Below, one piece after another: positions 44,260 through 55,188 of a stretch of DNA of 64,000 nucleotides. Under the pieces are notes generated by a model. That model was not told the origin of the DNA. It was given only the letters and a program-made list of their open reading frames with translations, and searched no databases. Source of the stretch: Gimesia alba (GTDB lineage Bacteria; Planctomycetota; Planctomycetia; Planctomycetales; Planctomycetaceae); NCBI RefSeq assembly GCF_007744675.1, contig NZ_CP036269.1:1565501-1629500 (forward strand), written 5' to 3'. Numbering within the stretch: the first letter of the stretch is position 1; the number at the start of each line of letters is the position of its first letter. The translations under genes and the position numbers were made by a program.

Positions 44260-46935
44260 TCAGGCTTGAGCCAGATCGCGAAGGACTTTGTGCAGGATAC
44301 CGCCGTTGCGATAGTATTCGACTTCGACGGGTGTATCCACGCGACATTGCGCCGTGAACAGAACCTGCGTGCCGTCCTCTTTGGTAGCGGTCACACGAAT
44401 GGCCTGACCTGGTTTCAGGTTGTCGTCCAGTTCAATGTCATAGGTTTCGGTGCCATCGAGTCCGAGTTCTTCGCGGTTTTCGCCATCACGGAACTGCAAA
44501 GGCAGCACGCCCATGCCAACCAGATTCGAACGGTGAATTCGTTCGAACGAAGTGGCAATCACGGCTTTGATGCCGAGCAGGAACGTTCCTTTCGCAGCCC
44601 AGTCACGAGACGAGCCCATCCCGTAATCGCCGCCAGCCAGTACGACGAGAGGTGTACCTGCTTCTTTGTATTTGAGTGATGCTTCGTAGATCGAAGTCTG
44701 ATCACCGGTCGGCAGATAGGTGGTGACACCGCCGCTGGTTCCGGGAGCCAGCAGGTTGCTGAGACGAATGTTTGCAAAGGTGCCACGGGTCATCACCCGG
44801 TCATTTCCACGACGGCTGCCGTAGCTGTTGAAGTTTTCGGGAGTGATACCATGCTCCTGCAGATATTTTCCAGCAGGGGAATCGGCTTTGATCGCACCGG
44901 CAGGAGAAATATGGTCGGTGGTTACTGAGTCACCGACAGAGACCAGCACGCGGGCTCCGTTGATGGAACTGATCGGTGCGGGAGTTTCGGGCATATCGAC
45001 GAAGAACGGCGGCTCCTGGATGTAGGTACTTTTTTCATCCCACTCGAAGATGTCGCCGTCACCACCATTGATAGCCTGCCATTCAGGGGAACCTTCGGTG
45101 GCTTTGCCGTACTCATCGCGGAACATTTCAGGATTGATGGCTGTTTCCAATGTTTCGTTGACTTCTGTCTGAGAAGGCCAGATGTCTTTGAGGAAAACAT
45201 CATTTCCAGATTGATCCTGACCGATGGGTTCGGTGCTGAGATCAATGTCAGTGGTACCAGCCAGAGCGTAAGCGACAACCAGAGGCGGGCTGGCCAGATA
45301 ATTGGCCCGCACGTCGGGGCTGATACGGCCTTCGAAGTTCCGGTTACCGGAAAGGACGGCGGCAGCGACGATATCGTTGTCATTGATGGCTTTGGAGATC
45401 GGTGCGGGCAGCGGTCCACTGTTGCCGATACAGGTCGTACAGCCATAGCCGACCAGATTGAAGCCGAGTTGATCGAGGTAAGGAGTCAGGCCCGCTTTTT
45501 CCAGGTAATCGGTAACGACGCGGCTTCCGGGGGCCAGACTGGTTTTAACCCACGGTTTGCGTGTAAGCCCTTTTTCAGCAGCTTTCTTGGCCAGAAGTCC
45601 CGCACCCAGCATAACCGAGGGGTTACTGGTATTGGTACAGCTGGTAATGGCAGCAATCACGACCGAACCATCTTTGAGTTCGAAGTTGTCGCCTGCATAT
45701 TCAACAGGAGCTTTCGTGGGAGAAGGATCCTCTTTGCCGAAGGTTTTACTGAGATCGCTGTGCCAGTGCGATTTCATGTCGGTCAACGCAATCCGGTCTT
45801 GTGGACGCTTGGGGCCGGCCAGGGAAACTTCGATAGTGGAAATATCGAGTTGCAACTGGCTGGTGAAGCTCGGTTCGGGCGAACTGTCGGTGCGGAACAT
45901 GCCCTGTTCTTTGTAGTAGCGTTCGACCAGATCGACTTCCGCGTCGGTCCGTCCGGTACGACGCATGTAATTCAGGGTTTCATCGTCCACAGGGAAGAAG
46001 CCGATGGTGGCCCCGTATTCGGGAGCCATGTTGGCGATCGTGGCCCGGTCTGCCAGACTCATGTTGGATAGACCGGGACCGAAGAATTCGACGAACTTAC
46101 CAACAACACCATGCTCACGCAGCATTTGCACGATTCGCAGCACCAGGTCGGTCGCGGTCGCACCTTCGGGAAGTTTTCCGCTGAGTTTGAACCCAACGAC
46201 TTCCGGGGTCAGCATATAAATCGGTTGTCCCAGCATGACGGCTTCAGCTTCGATGCCGCCGACTCCCCAGCCGACGACTCCCAGGCCGTTGATCATGGTG
46301 GTGTGGCTGTCGGTTCCGACCAGACTGTCGGGATAGGCAACGCCGTCTTTCGTCAGCACGGCTTTGGCCAGATATTCGAGGTTGACCTGATGCACAATTC
46401 CGGTGGCCGGAGGCACGACGCCGAAGTTATTCAGTGCCTGCTGACCCCAACGGAGGAACTGATAACGTTCCTGGTTGCGTTCGAATTCTTTTTCGACGTT
46501 GTGTTGCAGCGAGAGTTTGGTAGCAAACTCGTCGACCTGGACCGAGTGGTCAATGACCAGATCGCAGCGAACGAGCGGATTGATTTTCTGAGGATCTCCG
46601 CCCAAACGGACCATGGCGCTTCTCAGGGCGGCGAGGTCGACGACAGCGGGCACTCCTGTAAAGTCCTGCAGGACGACGCGACCAGGTTTGAAGGGAACTT
46701 CTACCGGATTGGGAGATTCCGCACTCCAGTTGGCCAGATTGTTGACATCAGATTCATTGACCACGAAACCATCCACGTTTCGTAGACACGATTCCAGTAG
46801 CACACGAATCGAATAGGGCAGGGCTTCAATATTCCCAATGCCATCGTCGATGAGTTTCTGTAAACGGTAATAAGTGAACTCACTACCCGCTGCCTTTAAT
46901 TGACCTTCCGCGCCAAAAGGATTTCCGGAAGCCAT
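44260..46935 (-). CDS. acnA: Aconitate hydratase A
   Basis: 891 residues, the length of the AcnA/IRP1 type. A strong GAGGAGA ribosome site lies upstream of the ATG at 46935. The [22 protein letters not shown] block, the three iron-sulfur cysteines (one in [11 protein letters not shown], two in [14 protein letters not shown]) and the swivel domain [13 protein letters not shown] are all intact. Converts citrate to isocitrate via cis-aconitate in the TCA cycle. No regulatory sequence is obvious upstream. Confidence 0.97.
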   Translation of the reverse strand: MASGNPFGAEGQLKAAGSEFTYYRLQKLIDDGIGNIEALPYSIRVLLESCLRNVDGFVVNESDVNNLANWSAESPNPVEVPFKPGRVVLQDFTGVPAVVDLAALRSAMVRLGGDPQKINPLVRCDLVIDHSVQVDEFATKLSLQHNVEKEFERNQERYQFLRWGQQALNNFGVVPPATGIVHQVNLEYLAKAVLTKDGVAYPDSLVGTDSHTTMINGLGVVGWGVGGIEAEAVMLGQPIYMLTPEVVGFKLSGKLPEGATATDLVLRIVQMLREHGVVGKFVEFFGPGLSNMSLADRATIANMAPEYGATIGFFPVDDETLNYMRRTGRTDAEVDLVERYYKEQGMFRTDSSPEPSFTSQLQLDISTIEVSLAGPKRPQDRIALTDMKSHWHSDLSKTFGKEDPSPTKAPVEYAGDNFELKDGSVVIAAITSCTNTSNPSVMLGAGLLAKKAAEKGLTRKPWVKTSLAPGSRVVTDYLEKAGLTPYLDQLGFNLVGYGCTTCIGNSGPLPAPISKAINDNDIVAAAVLSGNRNFEGRISPDVRANYLASPPLVVAYALAGTTDIDLSTEPIGQDQSGNDVFLKDIWPSQTEVNETLETAINPEMFRDEYGKATEGSPEWQAINGGDGDIFEWDEKSTYIQEPPFFVDMPETPAPISSINGARVLVSVGDSVTTDHISPAGAIKADSPAGKYLQEHGITPENFNSYGSRRGNDRVMTRGTFANIRLSNLLAPGTSGGVTTYLPTGDQTSIYEASLKYKEAGTPLVVLAGGDYGMGSSRDWAAKGTFLLGIKAVIATSFERIHRSNLVGMGVLPLQFRDGENREELGLDGTETYDIELDDNLKPGQAIRVTATKEDGTQVLFTAQCRVDTPVEVEYYRNGGILHKVLRDLAQA

Positions 46936-47161
46936 TAATCTCTCCTCAGTGCTACGTATAATAGATAAATTTTAATTTCAGGTTGCCACAGGGAACCTGT
47001 CTTTAGTTAAGTTTCTTTGCAGATCTGAATATGCTGCATTCTAGGGATTCGTATCCCGATCGACAAACGGCAGGGCCGTCAAAAACGCAAAACATCCCTA
47101 GAAGCTGGCGTTTGACCGTAAAAGTCGGGACCGACTAGGGGGATTCTACCGCAGACCGGGT

Positions 47162-48586
47162 CTATTTTCCATTGCGGACCTTTTTGACCTGTCGCCGGGC
47201 ACTTTCCACGATTTTGTCCTCAATTTCCTCGGACCAGCGATTGGCGGGTAAACCATAGACGGCCATCGATGTGTTTCCTTCATATCCCCAGCGCGATGAT
47301 TTGCGGGGCGGAACGTCTTCTTCAAGAACTCGTAGTGAAGGGGTGTAGGCCATGACATCATTACAGTAGCCGGCGACCCATGTGGAATCGCCAAACTCTT
47401 TTTTCATTCCCAATGCATAATCCACAACGACTTCGCCGCCAATGGTGATCCAGAGTTGTGTCTTTCCTAATCTCCAGACCTGGACGGGAAACGGGTATGA
47501 AGTCATGAACGGTTTGCCTGAGTTAAGCTGTTTCAGCAGGCGAGATCCCCAGCGGGTTCGGTAGGAACTGGGATTACCGGTGGCAAGTGTTTCCAGTTCT
47601 TCTTTCGTGGGAGCGTCACCCAGCTTGATGTCGATGATTTCCAGTTCGGTTTTTAATTCGGGGTCCAGTTCGACCATGGGCAGGCGGACGGTGTCGGCAA
47701 CCGCATGCGCCAAACGTGAACCGTAGGATTCTGCGAGTTCCTGTGTGCGGCGTGGTAGTGGATTCTGGTCGGCACCACAGCCCATGTAGAACATAGCGGT
47801 CACACCGGGGAACATCGCTTCCAAGTCGTACTGGGCGAAACCGGCATAGTCGCCGCACCATTTTTGGATTCCCAGAGTGGTATTGTGGCAAGCATAGCCG
47901 AAGACGATGGTTTTCAGTTTACCTGCTTTATCTTTGACGGCCAGAATCGGAACGCTATGGTCGATGGGACCTTTGAGATCATCTGCTTTTCTGAGTTTGG
48001 GAACATCAGGTTCCATGTTGTTGCGGCGATTGACGGCGAAGCTGGTAAAGCCTTCTCCAGACCAGAGCGTGGCTGGTTCCAGTTTGCTGATCGCAGTTCC
48101 GACGGCATCAACCAATTGTTGTTCTAGTTTATCTGAATAGGCGCCAATTTTTTTAATCTGCTCCGGAGTCAGCGGATAGATGTCATGCAGGGCACCACGT
48201 AATACAGGGCCGCAGTGCGTGTGTGAGCTGTTAAGCATGATCTGGCTGCGGTCGAGGTTGAATTTATCCTTGAGTGCCGCACAGACGTTATTGTAGATCG
48301 ACTGGGGAATCCCCAGAGTGTCTGTAGAGACGATGACGCCACGATGTCCGTCGTGGGCTTCAATCACGAGGACCTTCATCCACAGATCATGAATTTTCCC
48401 ATCTGCAGGAGCTTTGCGGCCTCCGTAACCGGCCATCCAGAGGTTTTCCTCAGGAGTGATCACCACACTGGCAGATCCAGCTTTCCAGAGTGCTTCCTCG
48501 GCAAAACAGCGTTCTGGCTGTGAGAAAGCGGCACAGGAAATCAGAAACAGTAGAAAACCGACTCGAATCTGCGTTAGATATTTCAT
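47162..48586 (-). CDS. Secreted neutral/alkaline ceramidase-like hydrolase
   Basis: 474 residues. Signal peptide about residues 1-30 (hydrophobic VGFLLFLISCAAFS, cleavage after CFAEE region). The neutral/alkaline non-lysosomal ceramidase N-terminal domain follows, with VVITPEENLWMAGYGGR, the SSHTHCGPVLRG zinc block and a further metal-binding CHNTTLG and MGCGADQNP block. In the well-studied members a Ser and a Zn ion cleave ceramides; many planctomycete relatives act on unknown amide substrates. It stands alone in the window, divergent from a secreted metallopeptidase across 238 bases. Confidence 0.85.
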   Translation of the reverse strand: MKYLTQIRVGFLLFLISCAAFSQPERCFAEEALWKAGSASVVITPEENLWMAGYGGRKAPADGKIHDLWMKVLVIEAHDGHRGVIVSTDTLGIPQSIYNNVCAALKDKFNLDRSQIMLNSSHTHCGPVLRGALHDIYPLTPEQIKKIGAYSDKLEQQLVDAVGTAISKLEPATLWSGEGFTSFAVNRRNNMEPDVPKLRKADDLKGPIDHSVPILAVKDKAGKLKTIVFGYACHNTTLGIQKWCGDYAGFAQYDLEAMFPGVTAMFYMGCGADQNPLPRRTQELAESYGSRLAHAVADTVRLPMVELDPELKTELEIIDIKLGDAPTKEELETLATGNPSSYRTRWGSRLLKQLNSGKPFMTSYPFPVQVWRLGKTQLWITIGGEVVVDYALGMKKEFGDSTWVAGYCNDVMAYTPSLRVLEEDVPPRKSSRWGYEGNTSMAVYGLPANRWSEEIEDKIVESARRQVKKVRNGK

Positions 48587-48824
48587 AGAGAAAACCTCTT
48601 ACTCTTGTGCAAATGACAAATAAAATAAACCTTCTTTATAAACGGTTTCGTTTTAGAGTAAAGGGGGAGAGCAGACATATCAAGCGTTTGAGATGCGTTC
48701 TTGCCTGTTTCAGGCAGCAATTTCTTTTGCCTGAGAGGCATGTTAAGATAAAATCTCACGTCTTTTAAGAGGATTTCAGTAAATCACGAGGTCGGGCTGA
48801 ATCAAGTAAAAAGGATGATCGTCT

Positions 48825-50102
48825 GTGGAGCGAATCAACATTTTCAACAGAAGTATCATAGCCGGAGCTTTGGTCTTTGTTCTCTTTTTCATGTCTGACT
48901 CTGTTAGCGGTTTATATGCACAGGGAAAGCGAAGCAAGAATGCCAACGATGCTTCTGAGCAGCTGTCTCCCGCTGATTACCGTTCCAAAAATTTTCTGAT
49001 TCATACCGATCTGCCCCCCGCAGAGGCGCGAGATTTACTGGAGCGCCTGGAAAAGATGCTGGTCATCATTTCGACATACTGGGGCAGTCCGAATCGCAGA
49101 GTGATCGAGTGTTATGTGGTGAAAGATCTGGCAAACTGGCCGCCTGGCAGTCTGCATCCGGCCGGGCTTCGCTCTGTGGCAAGTGGGGGGGGCGTGACGA
49201 TGAGCCAGACCACCTATCGGGGCAGGCAGATCATCGCTGCTAAATCGATTGTGTATGCGACCTCCAGTCGAGGGACGCCGCAGCATGAAGCAGTACACGC
49301 TTACTGTGCGCAGAATTTCGGGAGAACAGGGCCTGTCTGGTACAGCGAAGGCATGGCCGAGATGGGAAACAACTGGAAAGTCGTTCCGAAAAAAGGTCAG
49401 CCTCTCTCGGTAAGCTGTGAACGTTATGTGATTGATTACATCAAACGCAGCGAGCCCAAAAGCTTAAATGAGATTGTCAATTCCAGGGAAACGACCGGCG
49501 ATTCCTGGCAGAATTATTGCTGGCGGTGGGCCTTGTGCCATCTGCTGGCAACCAACCCGAATTATGCAGCCCGGTTTCGTCCGTTGGGGCTGGGGCTGTT
49601 AATGAATAAACCGGCTTCGTTCAATCAGACCTATGGTTCCATGGCGCGGGAAATTTCGTTCGAGTATCTTTTTTTCCTGAAACATTTTGACCAGGGCTAT
49701 CGCTGTGATCTCTGTCAATGGGACTGGAAAACGAAATTCCGCAAGCTGAATTCGACGCGCACACTGATCTCGAAAATTGAAGCAAATGAAGGCTGGCAGG
49801 CCTCTCGAGCACTGGTAGAAGCAGGAACCGAATATCAGTTTTCAACAGACGGAGAGTGGAAAACCAGCAGCGATGCAGAGTCTGTGACGGCGAAAGGCAG
49901 CGACGAAGGGCTGGGGACTCTGGTGGGCGTGGTGCTGATCGAAAATGAAGACAACGAGTACGAACTCAGCGAAGAGTTTGAGTTGGGAGAATCGGGGCGT
50001 TTTCAGGCACCCGCCAGTGGGAAACTGTTTCTGCGGTGCCGCGATGACTGGCATGAACTGGCTGACAACAGCGGTAAGGTCACGGTGAAAATTACTGAAT
50101 AA
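48825..50102 (+). CDS. Secreted DUF1570-like metallopeptidase
   Basis: 425 residues from GTG 48825, with AAGGA upstream. A signal anchor (residues 7-30, IIAGALVFVLFFMSDS) is followed by a zinc-peptidase core with HEAVH (His154, Glu155, His158) and Glu175 in WYSEGMAEM, the gluzincin pattern. The C-terminal 70 residues are acidic and Ser/Glu rich. Such DUF1570-type proteins are common and uncharacterised in planctomycetes. It ends 9 bases before the convergent GT87 gene. Confidence 0.8.
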   Translation: MERINIFNRSIIAGALVFVLFFMSDSVSGLYAQGKRSKNANDASEQLSPADYRSKNFLIHTDLPPAEARDLLERLEKMLVIISTYWGSPNRRVIECYVVKDLANWPPGSLHPAGLRSVASGGGVTMSQTTYRGRQIIAAKSIVYATSSRGTPQHEAVHAYCAQNFGRTGPVWYSEGMAEMGNNWKVVPKKGQPLSVSCERYVIDYIKRSEPKSLNEIVNSRETTGDSWQNYCWRWALCHLLATNPNYAARFRPLGLGLLMNKPASFNQTYGSMAREISFEYLFFLKHFDQGYRCDLCQWDWKTKFRKLNSTRTLISKIEANEGWQASRALVEAGTEYQFSTDGEWKTSSDAESVTAKGSDEGLGTLVGVVLIENEDNEYELSEEFELGESGRFQAPASGKLFLRCRDDWHELADNSGKVTVKITE

Positions 50103-50111
50103 CAAGTGATT

Positions 50112-51446
50112 TCAGGTGGAATCATCATCTCTGAGGATGGCACTGGTTGGCCAGAGTATGACGATGATGATCAGCAGCAAATAACATTGATAAGAAAGTG
50201 CCGTCAGTGATTGCCAGGGCAGTGCAACCATGCCCCCTTGTTCCCAGGGAGTGCTTTCCGCGGCGGAGGCAGCTGCTTTTTGTTTAGGAATTAAGACTAC
50301 CCAGGCGACGCGAGGGCTAATCGCCAGCCCGAGAATCAGCAGATTCACAATCCAGCGTTTTCCTGTGTGTGGCTGATAGCGCGATAGCAGTAATCCGATT
50401 GGCAAAGCCAGGATAATAAAATAGTGGTGCCAGGTTGTCGGCGACATCAGCAGCATGGCGACGATCGTAATCGCAAAGCCTTCATTGCTGAATACCTCAG
50501 CGCGCGTTTTCCAGACAGACCTCACAACCAGCGCCGTCAGAACCAGCCAAGATGACCAGACTGAAATCTGCAGCAGAGCAGGGGAATTCACCAGGGGCTG
50601 GATGCTTGTAGAACTGTGGTCGAACAACCGTTCCCAGAATGCCAGCAGTGAAGCATTACCCCAGTTGTTCGTGACATCGGAGATGGAGGGTAACACGACA
50701 GTCAGGTAATCGCGGTAGGCATCAACGCCGAAGACCGCAGCAGTGAGCAGCGTGATCAGAGCAAACGAGATGACCCCGCCAGCCAGCGCCCGTCCGTCCC
50801 GTCGGACGAGGAAATACAGAAACAGATAAGCCGGGTAAATTTTCACCGCGGTTGCCAGTCCGAGACACATGCCCGAGACGAATGACTTCCCCGATCTGCC
50901 AGCTCGCCACGCGCCGACTATCAGCAGCGTCAGCAGCAGATTCGGCTGTCCCTGAATCAGAGTTTGCTGGAGTGGATCGCAGGCCAGGAGCAGGGTGACG
51001 AGGGCGAGTGTCGTCCAGATTGTCATTTGGACCTCGAGTCCCCTTACAATCCAAAATACGATCACGCAGAGCATGACGATCGAGGTCAGATTCCAGGCCA
51101 GGTGCGCTTCCTGATACGACAACCAGGCAAACGGGACTGCCATCAAATTCGCTGTGGGAGGGTGGGTGTTATAGTGGTCGAAAAAACCTTCCGGATTTGA
51201 GAGTTTGAGGCCCAGATGTTTCTGCAGAGCCAGTTCCTGATTGGAATAAACGGGTAAATCGGCTAGCCGATTCTTAACGGCGGCCCACTCCTTAAAGAAG
51301 TCGAAGATCTGCCCATGAGCTGGCCTGAAAGCAGCATAGTATCCGGGAGCGAACACAGCCAATGCGCAGAGAAACAAAAGGACCCACACAATCTTGCGGG
51401 CCACGGGCCAGTTGTCGATCTGCTGTTGCTCGGGTTGCTCTGACAC
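50112..51446 (-). CDS. GT87-type membrane glycosyltransferase (DUF2029)
   Basis: 444 residues from GTG 51446 with CGGAG about 9 bases upstream. Ten or so membrane helices and an early extracytoplasmic loop with HYNTHPPTANL are typical of polyprenol-linked GT-C glycosyltransferases of the GT87 family. Such enzymes move mannose or similar sugars to cell-envelope acceptors; the acceptor cannot be read here. No other glycan genes are adjacent. Confidence 0.82.
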   Translation of the reverse strand: MSEQPEQQQIDNWPVARKIVWVLLFLCALAVFAPGYYAAFRPAHGQIFDFFKEWAAVKNRLADLPVYSNQELALQKHLGLKLSNPEGFFDHYNTHPPTANLMAVPFAWLSYQEAHLAWNLTSIVMLCVIVFWIVRGLEVQMTIWTTLALVTLLLACDPLQQTLIQGQPNLLLTLLIVGAWRAGRSGKSFVSGMCLGLATAVKIYPAYLFLYFLVRRDGRALAGGVISFALITLLTAAVFGVDAYRDYLTVVLPSISDVTNNWGNASLLAFWERLFDHSSTSIQPLVNSPALLQISVWSSWLVLTALVVRSVWKTRAEVFSNEGFAITIVAMLLMSPTTWHHYFIILALPIGLLLSRYQPHTGKRWIVNLLILGLAISPRVAWVVLIPKQKAAASAAESTPWEQGGMVALPWQSLTALSYQCYLLLIIIVILWPTSAILRDDDST

Positions 51447-52473
51447 GGATCGCTCCGGGAACGAAATTATAAAAATACCATGCAGCGGTTCTCTGCTGTC
51501 AAGGTATTGAAATCGTGTATGATTTTCCTTGAACTGCCCATTTAACCTTGGTGATCACCCCTGTGTCCAGAGTGGAGTGAAACTTAATGGTTTTTAGTGG
51601 TAACAGGGCTTACTCGCGCCCAATCATCGCATTTCCAGTATTAAAATTGCACTTGACTGCCTCGCGCCACCCGCGATAACCCTTGTTGCGCGTCGCGCGC
51701 GTGAGCACTGCTGGTTCAGGTGAATCTGTGAAACCGGTTTTAACCTCACCTGCCAAAAACCGCTTGTTTTAGACCGATTTTTCAAATGGAATCCTCCAAA
51801 AGTTATGCGGGTCGACACACATCGGCGCATTTCCAACACCGCCCGCTCCACTCTCCGCCCCTTGAGGCACACTCCCAACCACCGTTCGCACCACATCAAA
51901 ATCTCCTTTCCTCTTGACCGCTCCACGCCCTTCAAGAAAATCACGTTTCATGAATGGCAACACAGAATGAAAATTCATCAACTTGGTCCCCGACTTCAAA
52001 AGAAACCAGCAAAAGAAAAAAGTAGGGCGCGGCCCTATGTGGCCGCCCGCCTCGCGAAATTCAGTCCAATGAAACAATCGAATGGAACCAGAACCACCGC
52101 CCTGTCATGAACAGCACGGCATCAGTCGCCGTTGCCAACCAGAGTGTGAAAATAAACCATCGACAAACCAATCCTACCAGATATCACCAGCAGCATCTCA
52201 GATGAACATATTGAAGGAATCATGAACGAATTTCGCTTAAAAATGCACAAACAGGTTCCGGTTACGGCAGTGCAATTCGTTCCTTGTATCTTTCATACGA
52301 GCAGCCGGTGACTATCAGCGAGTGTCGTTGGCACTACGATCATCAGAATCGTTATGATCCGATTAGAAACGGCAGCTTGAATCGCTTTCTTCCAGGAGGC
52401 CGTTGTATCCGGGATACCACTGCTCGAAAATCAGTTCGGAGCAATTTCACCTGGTACATTTTACGATTCACTG
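51447..52473. other. 1-kb gene-poor stretch with REP-like sequence and skewed composition
   Basis: No supported gene. Between about 51.65 and 52.08 kb the plus strand is rich in A and C and poor in G. Two overlapping minus-strand frames (106 and 102 codons) cover it but are in different frames, basic and lack good ribosome sites. A palindromic block at 52022-52050 (GTAGGGCGCGGCCC-TATGTGGCCGCCCGC) is close to that at 40197-40224. The stretch resembles dispersed non-coding repeats seen in planctomycete genomes. Confidence 0.6.
52022..52050. repeat. REP-like palindrome related to the 40.2-kb element
   Basis: Self-complementary GC-rich block with GGCC arms around TATGT. It shares GTAGGG, CTATGTGGC and the final CCCGC with 40197-40224. 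Confidence 0.55.
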
Positions 52474-53628
52474 ATGCATATGAATTCCCCGTCGTTTGAA
52501 CCGATTACATCTGAAAAACACGTGCCTGCCCTGGATGGGATTCGCGGGATTGCGATATTGATGGTGCTTGGTTTTCACGGTGGTTTGATCATTAGAGCTT
52601 CCACTCCTGTAGGGAGCTATTATCGTCAAATGGCGAGCTTTGGCTGGAGTGGTGTGGATCTGTTTTTTGTGTTGTCCGGGTTTTTGATTACCGGGATTCT
52701 ACTCGATACTCGTGATAGTAAGCATTACTATCGCAGCTTCTACTTCCGTCGTGTCTTGCGAATTTTTCCCCTTTATTATGGTGTGATTCTCGTACTTTTT
52801 TTGAGTAACCCGGAATTCCCTAACCAAATCTGGTATTGGCTTTATCTTCAGAACTGGAGACCTGCTTTTGGTGGAAGCACACCGCCGATGATGCTGCAAC
52901 CATTCTGGTCTCTGGCGATTGAAGAACAGTTCTATCTCTTCTGGCCGTTTGCGATCTATTTTCTGAATCGGCGCAGTTTGAGTTTGTTTTGTGGCTGCAT
53001 GATTCTCATGGCAATTGTCTTGCGATGTATTGCCAAGTATCAAGGGGTCGATCCCATGACCATTTATACGCTTACGGTTTTTCGGCTCGATACGTTGAGT
53101 GCGGGAGCCTTGATCGCGATCTGGTTGAGAAACACGGACCAGCGGAAGTGGTTGGAGCGGTTCAAAACACCCTGTCTGCTGATCACAGGTCTGGCATTGA
53201 TTGCCGTGGTGATCTTTGATGGCGGCTTCCGGATCGAGGGGTTAGCCAGCCAGACTATTGGTTATACTCTCTTTGCGATGCTGTGTGCGTTCTTGATTGC
53301 ATTCGTAATGCTGGATTCGCCTTCTATTCGCCCTCTGAAACGCATTCTGGAGTTCAGCTTGCTACGCTACTTTGGGAATCGTAGTTACGCAATTTACATT
53401 TTTCAGATGCTGGTGTTAATTCCTCTGAATCAGATTTATCTTCAGCTTTGGAAACAGAACGACGTCAACGGCTGGAGAGCAGTCTACACATTCTGTGTCG
53501 GAGTCGTCATCATTCTGATATTGGCGATCATCAGCTGGCACTGCTATGAAAAACAGTTCCTGAAACTAAAACGCTTTTTCCCACGCCAGGCAGGAACAGC
53601 AGTTCGTGAGGCGGAACCGGTGGTATAG
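52474..53628 (+). CDS. Acyltransferase 3 (OafA/NodX-like) membrane protein
   Basis: 384 residues. N-terminal PALDGIRGIAILMVLGFHGG with the catalytic-type His, then WSGVDLFFVLSGFLITGILLD, and about ten membrane helices. Family members O-acylate envelope or surface sugars. ATG 52474 has no clear ribosome site. The preceding 71-codon frame is not supported. It is followed by the terminator-like palindrome at 53637-53678. Confidence 0.9.
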   Translation: MHMNSPSFEPITSEKHVPALDGIRGIAILMVLGFHGGLIIRASTPVGSYYRQMASFGWSGVDLFFVLSGFLITGILLDTRDSKHYYRSFYFRRVLRIFPLYYGVILVLFLSNPEFPNQIWYWLYLQNWRPAFGGSTPPMMLQPFWSLAIEEQFYLFWPFAIYFLNRRSLSLFCGCMILMAIVLRCIAKYQGVDPMTIYTLTVFRLDTLSAGALIAIWLRNTDQRKWLERFKTPCLLITGLALIAVVIFDGGFRIEGLASQTIGYTLFAMLCAFLIAFVMLDSPSIRPLKRILEFSLLRYFGNRSYAIYIFQMLVLIPLNQIYLQLWKQNDVNGWRAVYTFCVGVVIILILAIISWHCYEKQFLKLKRFFPRQAGTAVREAEPVV

Positions 53629-53636
53629 AGTGTTAA

Positions 53637-53678
53637 AAAGGGGTCAGGACTCTTTTATTATAGGTTCCTGACCCCTTT
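53637..53678. terminator. Palindromic terminator-like repeat (AAAGGGGTCAGGA...TCCTGACCCCTTT)
   Basis: Perfect 13-bp arms (53637-53649, 53666-53678) with a 16-base loop. A-rich on one side and T-rich on the other. From memory this 'GGGGTCAGG' palindrome recurs in several bacterial phyla, sometimes near REP-associated transposase genes; that is not verified here. Confidence 0.75.
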
Positions 53679-54000
53679 AACTCACGCGGAAACGGGGCAA
53701 TAGCGTTGCATTTATAGTCTCTTATGGGAAGATCAAAGGGGTCTAGAGTTTTTTCTGTCCATGGCAGACAGGATTCGAATAGTGCCTGGGTATTTCATCA
53801 ATGCGATATTGTCCTCAAGGTACTTTCGATGTACAACTATTCGGTTTAAGACGCGTAAAAGAAATTGTCATTGAGAATTAGAGAAGCTCATTTACCCCTA
53901 TACTTCTCACGGAATTTCTTTTGCTAAAGAGAAACGTTTCAATTAATTAAGTGTTAAGAGCCTTTGATTGACATGACACTTACTAAAATGGAGTCATGAT
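53679..54000. other. Intergenic region without a supported gene
   Basis: 322 bases, AT-rich. A TTGACA at 53968 has no -10 partner at the right distance. Nothing else is visible. Confidence 0.5.
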
Positions 54001-55032
54001 TTGAATCCGTATCATTTGCCGGTTGACGATACTTCGCCATATTATGCTGCGCTGGCGCAGTGTGTTGATCACTGGGGGTTGGTGCCCGAGAAGACAGAGT
54101 TGATCCGCGACGGGGTCAATCATGTGTTTGCTACGGAGCGCCAGGATGGTGAGCCGGTGATTATTCGCATCAGCGACGGTGCGGTGCGCGGACGAGATGA
54201 AGTGTTGGGAGAGTTGATCTGGCTGGAACACCTGATTCGTCATGGCTGCACGGTGACGACGCCGATTCCTTCACGCGGCGGGGAATTGCTGGAGACCGTC
54301 GGCGTGGATGAAGGGGCCATGCATGTCTGTTGCTTCCAGCGTTTCGGGGGAAGACAACTCAACCCGGCGACCGATGTCGAGTGGAATGACGAACTCTTCC
54401 TCAAACTGGGCCGCGAGATCGGCCGCATCCATCGTGCTTCAGATGATCTCCACTTGCCGGGCGACCACGATCGTCTGCGCTGGTACGAGATCAATCTCGG
54501 GCAGTTTCCCGATCCGCTGCCCGAAATTTTCAATCCGCAAGTCGTCGAGGCGATGCGCGCTTTTACAGACGACTGGCAGGGACGGCCCACCACTTCTGGC
54601 CACTATGGACTGGTTCATCGCGATCTGCATGCGGGAAATTTCCTGGTTGAAGAGGGCCGGGTCGAGGTGATCGACTTCGACCTGGGCTGCTATGGCTGGC
54701 GGACAATGGATCTGGGTGTGTTGCTGTTCGTGCATTACTTTTATCCCAGTCTGCAGGTGTCGGATACCAGTCCTGAATTAGCCGGACACGTTCTGGCGAA
54801 GCTGGTCGAGGGCTATCGCGAAGAATACCCAATCGACCACGAACAGTTAGAGACGGTGGGAGACATGATCATGCTGAATACCGTTTCCAATTATTTCCTC
54901 ATGCTTCCAAACCCGGAGCACTGGCAAATCGCGATGGGCAACCCGCGGCTACCCGTTTCGAAAAGTCTGGAGTGGATTGAGCAACTCTGGCTGAGCGGCG
55001 AGAAACTGCGAGTTGACCTCAAGCAGTTGTAG
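54001..55032 (+). CDS. Phosphotransferase of the aminoglycoside/choline kinase family
   Basis: 343 residues starting at TTG 54001, with GGAG at the right distance; ATG 53997 is followed at once by a stop. The kinase core shows the Brenner motif VHRDLHAGN (Asp208) and the metal site IDFDLG. Family members phosphorylate aminoglycosides, choline, homoserine or other small alcohols. The substrate is unknown and no resistance cassette is near, so a metabolic role is more likely. Confidence 0.85.
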   Translation: MNPYHLPVDDTSPYYAALAQCVDHWGLVPEKTELIRDGVNHVFATERQDGEPVIIRISDGAVRGRDEVLGELIWLEHLIRHGCTVTTPIPSRGGELLETVGVDEGAMHVCCFQRFGGRQLNPATDVEWNDELFLKLGREIGRIHRASDDLHLPGDHDRLRWYEINLGQFPDPLPEIFNPQVVEAMRAFTDDWQGRPTTSGHYGLVHRDLHAGNFLVEEGRVEVIDFDLGCYGWRTMDLGVLLFVHYFYPSLQVSDTSPELAGHVLAKLVEGYREEYPIDHEQLETVGDMIMLNTVSNYFLMLPNPEHWQIAMGNPRLPVSKSLEWIEQLWLSGEKLRVDLKQL

Positions 55033-55188
55033 ACAAGTGGAAAAATTCGGAAAGCGAGAACGAGGGAGCAGATCTGTTCTGACAATTTCCGATTCTTAAT
55101 TTGAAAGTCTGGCTCAAACAGAGTAGTCTCATATTCTGGTCTTTTTTGTTTTTACCCCAATGATCTCCTGCAATCGGTGGAATGTTTT

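Noticed and set aside
45211-46071. 286-codon plus-strand frame inside acnA
   Set aside because: Fully antisense to a clear aconitase; no ribosome site or motif.
51624-52077. Two overlapping minus-strand frames (106 and 102 codons)
   Set aside because: Different frames over the same repeat-like stretch, basic composition and no clear ribosome site.
52284-52499. 71-codon plus-strand frame before the acyltransferase
   Set aside because: Starts with TTG without ribosome site and overlaps the real gene.
53968-53996. Promoter for the kinase-like gene
   Set aside because: TTGACA is present but has no -10 box at a 16-18 base spacing.
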